Assembly (NCBI GenBank): GCA_964059195.1
Contig: CAXKWD010000005.1
Span: 136,911,686-136,975,685, forward strand
Direction: 5' to 3'
DNA from: Ectobius pallidus
Taxonomy: Eukaryota > Arthropoda > Insecta > Blattodea > Ectobiidae
DNA: 64,000 nt
This document shows positions 46,601 to 58,600 of the stretch, piece after piece. The notes under the pieces were generated by a model. It saw only the letters and a program-made list of their open reading frames with translations. It had not been told where the DNA came from and ran no database searches. The position numbers were made by a program, and so were the translations under genes. Position 1 is the stretch's first letter; the number at the start of each line of letters is the position of its first letter.

Positions 46601-49600
46601 GTCGGAGGATCTGCACGTTCTTCCTGTGGGGGTTCTGGAGTATCTGCTTCTGTTACAAGATACCTGGAAATTGAAACACATAGTAAATAACTTAAATTAA
46701 ATCTATCTTATGTAAATCGCAACTTAATAAAACTATTTTTGGGATTCCATATAAAGTAATACCTTGGTATATTTTTCAATACTTCCATAAAAAAAGTACT
46801 GTATTTAAGAACAATTCCCTGGGCTTGCACAACAGTCAGAGATATTTCACCCAGATGCAAGCCAGGGAAGTTATTCTTAATTATATTTGGAAAGGTTTCA
46901 GTCATTTAGTACAATGTTTAATTATATGAGTAGCATATATTTTAAATAGCTAAGGGTAGTGAAATATGTTTTTTGGCATTTTACTAACATGCATATTTTT
47001 TATTTGGCTGTAATTTATTATTTTAGTTGAATGTTGCATTGTTGTTATGTCGGCAGATTTTTTCTGGTTTATAAACAGTTTAATAATTGCTATGAATTAT
47101 AAAATAAAAGTCGATATACACTATTATGTACTAGTTGTTTTCTGCATGTGTCCTATCATGCACCCCAAAAGTGTTTAGTATACAGAGTGAAAGGAATATA
47201 ACTACATAAATGCAAAGGGGTAGTAGTTCACATCACAATAACTATAAAACTTATTTTGCGTTTTGTGATATGTTTATGGTTTTTTTAGATAATTAGGTTT
47301 TGAAGTTCTGCAGAATTGCAACAGCGCACTGTTACATTGCCAGTATCATGCGGCAATAACCTCTGTCAAGCATAAGAACAAAGCGTGAGCACTCTAGTTT
47401 TGATGTTGCCTACAGAGAAAATTTATTCCTTACACTTTTCTCTGCTGATGTGGAACAAAAATTGGAACAGTACGGATAATACTTATCGAGTAAAGCATGG
47501 TTAAAAAAGGGATGATCTTTTTCCCCCCCAGAAAAGTACTCACTAGGGAAAAAACGGAACCGATTTACTTGAATCTAATGTGCACTTTTTTGTCCATTTG
47601 TAGCACTCAAAATGGGGTGCCCATTAGATTTGAGTGCAAGTTTGTTTCATAGTTCGGCAGTAACTCTGATCACTTATGTAACAATGCATTGTTGTAATTC
47701 TCAACTTCATTACGTTTATCATTGGCCGATTGTTGGTATACATAAACGCAGTTTGAAGTTAATGTCCATGGCAGTTTCATTCCAGAAATATAATATCCCA
47801 ACTACAAACAAAAATTGAAAGCTATTTTTTAAGGGTTAATGAATGTTGATACACTTGTCTCAATTTAAAAATCTATGTTTTCAACCCTCTAAACGGTAAC
47901 ATCAGTTATAAGTTATAACAGAACATCTGAAAACAAGACTCTACAAAACTCCCAATTTTTACATGAAAATGCAAATTAAAACAACACACTTATTTAATCA
48001 CTCAACTTCACTTATTAAGTAGATTATTACCCATAACGCGTTTCACAAGCTGTAGCCGGTGTCCATCTGATGATGCAAGCTACAGCTTGTGAAACGCGTT
48101 ATGGGTAATAATCTACTTAATAAGTGAAGTTGAGTGACTAAATAAGTGTGTTGTTTTAATTTAACCACTTCACTGTGTGTTCCCAATTATCGGATGAAAA
48201 TGCAAGTTTTAATCCTTTCTAAAACTGAATTATTGAAATGTAGTGTAATTTTCTTTTTGTAATCTACTATTTCATTAAATTCAGACAGCTATTATATCAA
48301 TTTCACATTGATTCATGAATAGCTGACTTTCAGAATGTTGTATGCTATTCACAAGTTACAAACTCTTCTTGTTTACAGTCTTATTTTAAACAATTTCTTT
48401 CTTTTTTTCAAGAGTCATGAAAATGTGCCCGGCCTTAGCTATAAATCAGTAAAGCCTCAATCAATTAACAAACTTGATAGAACCCCAAAGCACAAAAAAA
48501 GAAAGATCACAGCCATTATTTTCCCAAATTGATATACATGAAGGGGGAAAAAAAAAGTGGACCTATTAAAATATCCAAGTTGCCGATATGAGTCACTGCG
48601 CATGCCCAGAACCCTCTAGGCAACTTAGATATTTTAGTAGGTCCCCTTTTTTTCCCCTACCTGTACATATATAGGAAACAATTATCTGGTAGACATTTCA
48701 CTGTACAATGAATGAAGATGAAGTAAAACAGAGGGGACATAGACAAGCCATTAACTTAACAGAGATCATATAAACTTTCTTATTTTCAAGGATTATGTAC
48801 AACAGTAAAAGAAAGATAATTTACAAACATCAGTTAAGGTGACACAAAAGGAAATATTTATTTGTGGGGGGAAGGGAAAACAATGACAAAAAAAAATATT
48901 CAAACATTTCAAGACCAGAAGTGAAGAACTTGATCAGGTACACATAAATTGTGACTGCCTAGAAAGGAGAGAGAGATCATGGACAGCATTGTATTATGTT
49001 TCTTTTAGTAGTGTTCCGTACTTCTAGAAATAAAAGATGAACCTCGAGAGCGAGACTGCAGATGATTGTCCATCTGTTATGGAAGTTCTTCTTCAGGACA
49101 AATAATGTTACCGACTTGCAACTCAGAATGATTTACTGAGCGTTTTTGCATTCACCTGTTTCATAAGTTGGTATCTCAAATATTAATTTTTTTTTTTCAG
49201 ATTTTGTAAGATCCAATCCTTAGAATGCCAAAAATAAATATCGGGCTACCTTGCAAATGGATTGTTATCGAAAATAAGATCGCTGAGGGAATTATTTTAA
49301 TATCATGTTGCATACTGCTAAATTATTTGCTAAAATGTGCACATGAAAGTTTATTTACAAAAAGTAAGCAATCCAAAAATGTAAAAATGTTCTGGAAGCA
49401 GTAAGGAAAGGTCAAGGATGGGAAAGAGCCCTCTCTTGCAGGCACTACTAACATACATGGGTGATGCTCAGTCTGAGCCTGAGGAACACTATATCATGCA
49501 ATTTTTATTTTTTAATTCAGCCTACTTAAGAGTTTCTGGTCAAAATTTTTCATCCCTTTTATATACACATAATACCTTAGATTCCTACGAGGGTTTGTGA

Positions 49601-52600
49601 GGGCTTACCACCTGTCTCAATGCCCTCTCACGGAAAATAAGCGTAACAAAATTAGTCTATGTACCGAGACCTCCCCAATTGGAGGGTGTTTACAAGTATA
49701 TATACAGAAATACATATACAATTACCATGATCGACATTGCTAATTGTAAGAAAATGAAGTTTTCTAAACACAAGATCTATTCTATACTGTGCTTCCATAT
49801 ACAACTCATTCAATTAAGAAATATACAACTGGTAACATAACAAAATATAGTGTCTAAGTTAAAATCATGTTGCTAAACAAATTGCCCTACTTTTGGTGCA
49901 AAGTCTTAAATTTCATGTCTTGGTGTCTTTCGTTTGGGGGGGGGATTGGTCATTCGGTAAACCTACTGTTAGGGAACGTTGGGTTTTTGGGTTCCTGTGA
50001 GCCTCCTTTGGGCACGTGAACAGTTATGGTGTCCAGAATGCAAAGATAAGGGCAATAACTCACTTTTTACTTAAAGCTAAGACACATAAATGAAACTGGG
50101 AAACACTTAAAATTTTCAATATTAAACACACACGCACAACACTCTGCACAAACAGCTTATCGATACTTACATTATGCTATATCGTGGCATCTCTGATGAG
50201 CGTTGAATTAAAAATCTGGTATGAAACACTCACATGAGTTTCAGAAAATACGAGAATACCACTAAAGGAAACATAAGCGCACAAGAAATTCAGATAAGTA
50301 AAAATGATTAAACACCATAGTGTTTTGTCAGCTAAGAAGGTTTGGTGAAACAAATTTTATAATGGAACAGATTAGAGTAAGTTATATTTCTTGTAGGTGG
50401 TGATCGGCATTATTGCCACAATATTATATGCTATATTGAATTTATTGTAAAAGCCCATATACGAGGTCTGTTAGAAAAGTATCCAACTTTCTTTCTTTTT
50501 TTTTTTAAACCTGATGGATTTGAATCAAGCACGCTTGCATGAGCCGACCTTGAACCTTTGTGCACATGTGTGAATTTTTTCCGCCTGTCGATATCGTCTG
50601 TTGCTGTCAAGCAGCATTTGAGTGAGGTAGTGTGTAGTGCTCTTGTCGGTTTTTCATTGTGACGACTGGAATTTGGTTTCCGGGTCGTCCCCGTACACCA
50701 GGACTCATCACCACTCATTAAGGTGTTCATGAAGTCGGGGTCACTGTTTGTGGAGTCCAGCATGTCCTGTGAGACTTCAACACGAAGTTGCTTTTGATCC
50801 ATGAATTTTGCCGCCACTCTCTTCCTGGCCAAATCTTCAGTCATAATTGAATGTGCCGAAAAAATGATGATGCCCACCTCTTCCGCAATTTCTTGGATAC
50901 TCACACGACAGTCCCGCATCACTACAGCGTTCACTTTGGCAATGACCTGGTCATTTCGGCATGTTGATGGCTGACCGGAGCGTGGCTCACTCTCCACCGA
51001 TGTGCGGCAGTCTTTAAACTGGTTGTACCACTCCTTAATCTGTGTAATGCCCATAACATCATCACCGAAAGCCGTCCGAATTTTCCAAATGGTTTCCACC
51101 TGGCTGTCGCCCAGTTTCAGACAAATAGCGCTGCTCCAGTCATTCCGTTATTTTCCTTGCAATGAAAAACCGATGACGAGAGCACTACACACTACCTCAC
51201 TCAAATGCTGCTTGCCAGCAACAGATGCTATCTACAGGCGGGAAAAAATTCACACATGTGCATGAAGGTTCAAGGTCAACTCATGCAAGCGTGCTTGATT
51301 CAAATCCATCAGGTTTTTGCAAAAAAATAAAAAATAAAAAATAAATAAAAATAATAATAATAATAAGGTCGGAAAAATATAAGATGGATTACAGAACTTA
51401 AGGAAGATATGGCAGAGCTACATATTACAGTAGAGGATTTAATATACAAGACAGACACACTCAAGATATTGAAAGACAAACACACTACACTACAGATGAA
51501 AATCAACAAACAGAGAATAGGAAGAGTAGTTCCAGAAGCAGAAAGAAAATTGCGGTCAGAAAGGATGAAGAAGTACTGGGCTGACAAAAAGAAGAAAAAC
51601 CTCAACCAGAAACCTGACTAAAGTGGTCCAATGAAGGCCAAAAAATTAAAATAAAATAAAATAAAATTAAATTAAGGTCGGATACTTTTCTAACAGACCT
51701 CGTATACGTTAGTCCTACCCAAATTTTAAAAACAGGAATAAAAACAAAAGGTCAAGAGCCCACCTAAATTGTCTGCAGTAATGCCACATCTAAGTTTTAT
51801 CTAGTCCAAAAAAAAAGATTAAACTATGAGCAGTATTGGATAAAGGTGGGACTACACCAAGACAGCAACATACAACATGAAGCATATAGCATTTTTCATG
51901 TTCCAAATATTTTCAGCAGTGCTACGTCCAGCTAAAGTTTTAATCATGATGTGGTAACACAGTTTCCAAATCGAGTGATAAGCAAACATTGTTGTATATT
52001 TCAATATATGCATTTTCCATATGCCTTTTGTGCAATAAATCTGCTTTCTGTTAATCTTTTTTTTTTAATTTATGCAAAATTCAGATGCCAAGACTGAAGA
52101 TAGGTTGACTTTTATTTTAGTTTTTCAATGAGAAATCCCTAAAATTCACTGCGAGTTACATCTTGACTACGTAAATTCAAGAATGAAAAAACATGTCTTA
52201 GCATGTATAGGGGGAAAAATGTGATGTAATTTACAAGAAGTGAAAACTAGAATAAAACTTGGAAGAAGTTCCTTTCACTATAAACAATTACAGAAAATCT
52301 TGTTTTTGTTAACTTCCTTAGTGCACACAACTATGGCATGAAACATTGGTTTCTACAGATAGGCTTGGACTGCCCATGTGAGAAAGGGAATTTTCCCGGT
52401 TCATCCTCTGCACAGGGTGCTCCCTCAAGATTTAAAAAAAAATATAATAATAAAAAAACCCTTTACAGTAACTGAGCTTTGGCATCCAACAACCTCACTT
52501 GTAGTTTTTACTTTTTTCTTACTGAACTGTTTCATATAACTCAGTTTATATGAGCATTTCTTAAAATCTACTTTGGCTAAATAGGGCGACTTTTACTCAC

Positions 52601-55600
52601 AATAAGTTTCCATTTTGTGTATAAATTCAATGAGAAGCGAGGGTTGGAAGAGGGCTGTCCAGATTCTTTTGAAATAAGACATTTACTTGCTATCTCATTG
52701 AGCAGGATATTCTTGTCATACGCAGCAAGTTAAAACTATTTTTTAACATGAAGTCCATTTCATGCTGCATGTTGCTGCCTTGAAACAATCCCACATTCAG
52801 ATTTATCATGAATGCAATCAATAAACAGTTTTAATAAAATAAAACTAATATGCTGTATAATGTATTACAAGGAAAAAGGCATTTCTTGTACATCATATTT
52901 TTTTGTGTTGCTTAAACCCAATCCTGTATTGTACTTAATCAATCCTAAAATAAATTATTAAGATTATAATATAATAATATAGACCTCACCTGGAGTTCTG
53001 CATGTTGTAGAGAAGGGAAGGTACTATCTTATCCATGTGTACTGCTTCCCAGATATTCTCCACCAAATCATCACTAACTGTCTTTCTTACTACACCCTGT
53101 AAAGAAGTAAGAAAGTGACTATTCCATTCATACACCACATGTTTGACATTGGCCAATAATGTTTAGCAATTCCTCGGATACACACCAATCACAATCGTTC
53201 ATTTTATTAAAATGTTTGCTATTAATACAAGGATGTGATGGCGAGGTGTATTTTTATTTTGTGATGTCATAGAAAAGAAAGACCGCCTGTGTGGTCTTGT
53301 GGTTAGTGTCGCTGATTACAGATCCATAGGCCCGGGTTCGATCCCTGGTACCTCCTCGGATTTTTTTGAGGTAGGGAGGTCTGGAACAGGGTACACTCAG
53401 CCTCAAAATTGAAATTGAAGAGCTACTTGATAGAGAAGTAGTGACCCCGTTCTTGGAAACCACCATTAACGGCCGTGGGTATCGGCATAAGATGATGCAG
53501 CAATCGGGTGGTAGGTCTAGTCCCATTAGGGATGTAGCGCCACAGAGTTTTTATAAAAAAAGAAAAGTCTATCCTGTTACTGATAAACTGAAAATCACTG
53601 ATCATGTTAAGAATGAAGAATCAAAAGTGAGTTTGTCTCGTGAATGTGGCATTCCAGGAGGTACAATTTGGGGTTGCATTAAATGATTTATTGTGATGTG
53701 ACCTTTCAATATACCACAGTCAAGCTGTAATGCAGGGCAAAGTATGATCCTCGACAGCCACATTATATGAGCTTCTACTGTATATACAACAATTAATTAG
53801 GTACTCGAAGTGGTTATGCAGAGATTTCACTGTACTTCTACAGGCAGTGGTCATAATAACTGGTAACTTCTCAATGAATGGATCTACATCACTAGATCTT
53901 GCAATGCAAACATATACAAGAATATTAATTATGTATTCATACAGACTACTTCAGTATGACAAAAAACAGAGATATTCTCTAGAAATAATAAAATATACCA
54001 CAAACCTGTAAACCTCGAATTCCAGCAAGCCTGATCTGGTCTCGAAGTTCAGGTTCATTGTAGTTACTGTGACACATGGAAGAAAATTTTGAGACAAAGA
54101 AATCATAACGTCTATGATAAGATGGCGTATCTTCCTCTATGTTAGCAAATCTCACAAACTGAAACACATGAGAACAACGCAACATTAGAATAAACAACAA
54201 TTAACAACAAACAAGTGGCTATTTCTATCATGAAATTATCATGAAAATTACCCTTTTCCTTATTTTTCACAAATATCATTATGGCCAAAATATTTCACAA
54301 CATTTTCCTTACGATGAAGGGCTTTCTTGGTTTCACCTCATAAGCTTAAACCTCATACTATAAGCCTTAAAAGATTGAAGGAATTGCTCTGGTTAAAAAG
54401 GTCCCATTGAAAACCTTCAGAAAACAGTATTATTATTTGTCCTATGCTACTTTGGGGCCTATTTAAAATACAAGGGTAGCAGAGAAGAGGGAGCAATGGG
54501 TGTGGCGTACATTATGATTGTGCAGCGACCGTTATACAAGGAATAAATAAGGGAGGGTAATTCTTCATAATTCCCAAAAGTTTGCAATGCTATATTCACG
54601 GTTCCCCAGATCTCCAACCGATGGTACATGTTGAGGAGAAGGCCACACAAGTCATGCAATTTTGGATACCATGTGTAATAATAATGGCGATTAAAATTCT
54701 TGGTTTTTCTACAGCCCTAAGACTTGAAATTTCTTCCCTGGTATAAAGGTATATGCTACTGACAAGAGTGATTTGTTGGTAGGATGTTAAATTGCCTCTC
54801 AATATGAATGGGCTAATACACCTATTTTCCTCATTCTCTTTCCTTTATAATATGGTACATAATTATTATTTGCAACATTTCAATGAGCTTACCTCATCCA
54901 GTACTCCACATAATAATATTATAGTTCCACATCATCATACAATATGACTAGCTAAAATGGCACAGCACTAAAAAATTAGCACATTTTTACATTTCTACAT
55001 AGAACCAAACATGTAAGAACAAACTAAAATGGCACAGCACTAAAAATTAGCACATTTTTACATTTCTACATAGAACCAAACATGTAAAAACAAACTGGGT
55101 GACACTATACAGAAATAAATGTATTTTGAATTTTTAATTTGCAGCACTTCTATACTTTAAATATTAATTATTACAGGAAGTTTGTAACAGTGAAGTTTTC
55201 TAATTTAGTAATATAATAATTGAGTCAATTTTTGTGACACTTACTTCACTTAAGTAGGCCTACTCTTTTTGGAGGCTAGTTTCGGGAATTGTTTTTCCCC
55301 GTATTCATTCCATGTTGAATGTGAAGTAAGTTTCACAAAAATTGACTCAATTCTTATATTACTATATTTCTCTACTTATTGTAATATACTCACCGACTGA
55401 GTAGCCAATATCTGAAGCTGTGGGTCTGTTGATTCTAGAAGTTTCTGCACCATTTTCAGGAAGCTCTCGACAAACAAATTTAATGTTTGGGCATGACAAG
55501 CTACCAGCAGCTGATCCATTGCCTCCATAGCAATGACAACAAATCTGGAATACAAAACGAAATGGTCACTAATTAATTTCATCATTATTATTATTATTAT

Positions 55601-58600
55601 TTAAAATGTTGAGTACCCTTATGAAAGCTAATGACAACTTCCATTCACTAAACACATCTACCTTACCTAAATTCAAAGGCAGATAAGTTCCAATATTTGC
55701 ATTTACAAGTGGGGAAAACCTCAAAAAGCTCATTCAAATTGTCTGGCCACAAGTTTTGACTCAGAGCCTCTGGAACTCGAACGTTTCTGATGGTGCCAAG
55801 TTTGGGAACTAACTAAGTACGGTATATTCAATAATTTAAACAGACACCTCTTCGAGTTTCATACAAGTCTGGAAATTTAACTATATATGTGGTGCCGTAC
55901 AATAAAGAGAAACCTTAAAGCGACTAGGAATGAAAGAAAATTACAATTTTATAAAGTAATAGCAACCCATGTCAATGTACTGTTCGGAATGTTGGACACT
56001 TCGTAAAAGCGAAGAAAGAAAAATAGAAGCCACAGAAATGAGATTTTTAAGAAGTATTGCAGGCTATACATTGCTAGATAAAATAAGAAGTGAAGATATA
56101 AGAAAAAAATGGGAATTTTTTAACTAATTGAGAAGGTACACCAATATAGAACCAAATGGAAAGAACATGCAGAAAGAATGGAAGATTACCGCATTCCAAA
56201 ACTGCTACTAAATTATAAACCCATAGGCAAGAGAAACATTGGCAGATCGAAGGAGAGATGGATACAACAAATGTGTAATAATGCATGAGACCGGAACAAG
56301 CCTAACGAGACTTAATCCCTGAAGAAGATGATGATGAACTTCTAATGGCATGAAACATATTTCCCTTATGTGCATAGTTTTATTCTCAGGGAATAAAACA
56401 TGCTAATATGCAAAAATCCGCCCTCTAGTGATAACCCTAGGTTATTGACAACAGTGTTGTTAGTTTAACAGTGGCATTTCTCAGGTCTGATTATACAAAA
56501 ATGCCATACAGATTAATAACTCTGATCTATGATATGTATGGTATACATGTGATGTCATAGGTGATGGCACATAATCCATTTAGAATGGAAATGACAAAAA
56601 ACAAAACAAAACATCCAACTGATTTAAAGATTGTAATATCTTACCCATTCCTTCGCCTGTATATATCTCTACTGGCCTTTTGAAATAGATATTCACCAAT
56701 TCTATCTAATTTTTCAGGTGATGATAGGGCATAGAATGTGAGCTTTTCCATATTATTTTTAACCAGCCCATCCTGTAACAGAGCAAAAAGAATTAGTTCT
56801 CACAAAATGCAATAAGGATTTGTATTGGAAGATGCACAGGCCATTTCAGAAGTTAAGAGCACAATAAATTACAAGTAATGCCCTTTTCCTTGAAATCGTT
56901 TGTTTTAGCATTCTAGACTAAATATCAATAATACCACACCCAGTTATGTAAAATGCTGTAAGCTTACTGTATTTTAAGATTGAAATGGCCAATCCCACCT
57001 CATAGGGTACCATGCTTGGTCAGTCGTACATGAAGGATTTAATTGCACCAGAGTTAAAAGGTTCAAGAATGCATTAGGACCTACATACAGCTTAACATTT
57101 ATTTATGTTTATTTATTTAATAGGCCTAATAATAATGAACATTAAAGGTAGGAAACCAAATTATAATGTCCATGCCAAAAATACAATATTCATACACACA
57201 AAATAACAAAAACAAAAGATACAAAAGATAAGAATACACAAAAGATACATTACAGCAATTTAATAAAAAGAAAAAGGAAATTCCCAGCCACTTCTGCGTT
57301 CCAGCAGTTGCCAGGTTTCTTCTCTAAACACAGTAAGTACAGCCTTTGAGATTTAAGATAAGAAAGAAAGAGTAAGGAGAATGTTTGGCATGATACATTA
57401 AACCAATACACTAACTACAATTTATTGTAACTATGTTTAATAATTTTAATTCAATATTAAATTAACTTCAGCTAAAGCATTTTTAAAATCATTTTCAGAC
57501 ATGCTAAGTAATATCAAAATTTAAAAAATTGATTTTATCGTACAAGTGATTACTTGTTTGGTTCCAGAGGTACGATCTATCGCTCTGTTGCACAACAACT
57601 GCAAAAACTAGGGATAACCAAAGAAGAAACAAAACACCTTACTGAAAACATAATTGTTGGTTCAATATCAATCTTGAATCACCATATTTACTCCCAAAAG
57701 TAAAAGTGAGCTTCTACTTAGAAGAATAATGTAAAACTGTATATATTTATGTACGCCATGTACTTAATAATTGTCTTGTCAGATGGAATTGTTAAGCTGT
57801 GTCTTAATGGCAACTTGCGTAGAGGCAAGCAGCTTCATTTATGTTTATAATAAATGATTTTCTTCTTCTTCTTAGAGGTGAATTTTTGTGAATTTATCAG
57901 TATTTACCCTGGGGGTAAAGAATATCTTCCTGTGTCTGCTTAGTTTACTTGGCACGTAAAAGGAAATCTTCTTAACAATATTAGGCTACTGTCATCAATT
58001 TTTTAATGTAGTAGGCCTAATTGGTGAGGAAATATCAATCCTTGGCTATTTCTTCTCAATTTTAAACTTTTAATATCATATGGACCAATGAATTATAAAG
58101 TCTGAGTAATGTGTTTTTGCTAAATGTACATGAATTCCTTATAATAAAACCTTGAGTTCTTAATGCTTTTAAAACGGTTATTTCAATGTGGCTGCTAAAC
58201 CTGCGATCCTTGGTACGAGGGTCGCCCAGAAAGTAATGCACCATTTTTTTCTTCAACAATTAACTTATTTATTGAACACAATGAAACTTATACACAAGAA
58301 AGAATGATGTTTCTTCTACACTCCCTAGTTTTCCATATAATCTCCGTCCTGTTCTATGGCCTTCATCCAGCGAGACACAAGGGCGTGTATGCCCTGTTGG
58401 TACCACTCCTTGTTCTGGTCACGAAGCCATTTCTGCACTGGTCGAATCACCTCTTTGTCATCCTCAAAATGTCTTCTGCGAATGGCATCCTTTAATGGCC
58501 CAAACAAGTGGAAGTCTGAGGGAGCTAGGTCAGGGCTGTAGGGTGGATGGGGTAACACTATCCAACCCTGTTTAGTGATGTGTTCCGAAGTCCTCAAACT

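Larger units (their letters stand above)
50462..51702 (-). mobile_element. Internally rearranged mariner element
   Basis: Ends CGAGGTCTGTTAGAAAAGTA and TACTTTTCTAACAGACCTCG are exact inverted repeats between TA dinucleotides. The minus frame upstream of 51099 keeps the mariner transposase N-terminus. A second, longer inverted pair (about 50508-50668 with 51160-51318, containing TTGAATCAAGCACGCTTGCA) lies just inside. Most of the catalytic region is missing. Confidence 0.88.

Noticed and set aside
47567..47640. Inverted words around ATCTAATG suggesting a small DNA element
   Set aside because: Too short and degenerate, no target duplication.
53283..53370. tRNA-like sequence with good A and B boxes
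   Set aside because: No foldable acceptor stem and followed by a SINE body; the same applies to 15.3, 20.4, 44.4 and 62.5 kb.
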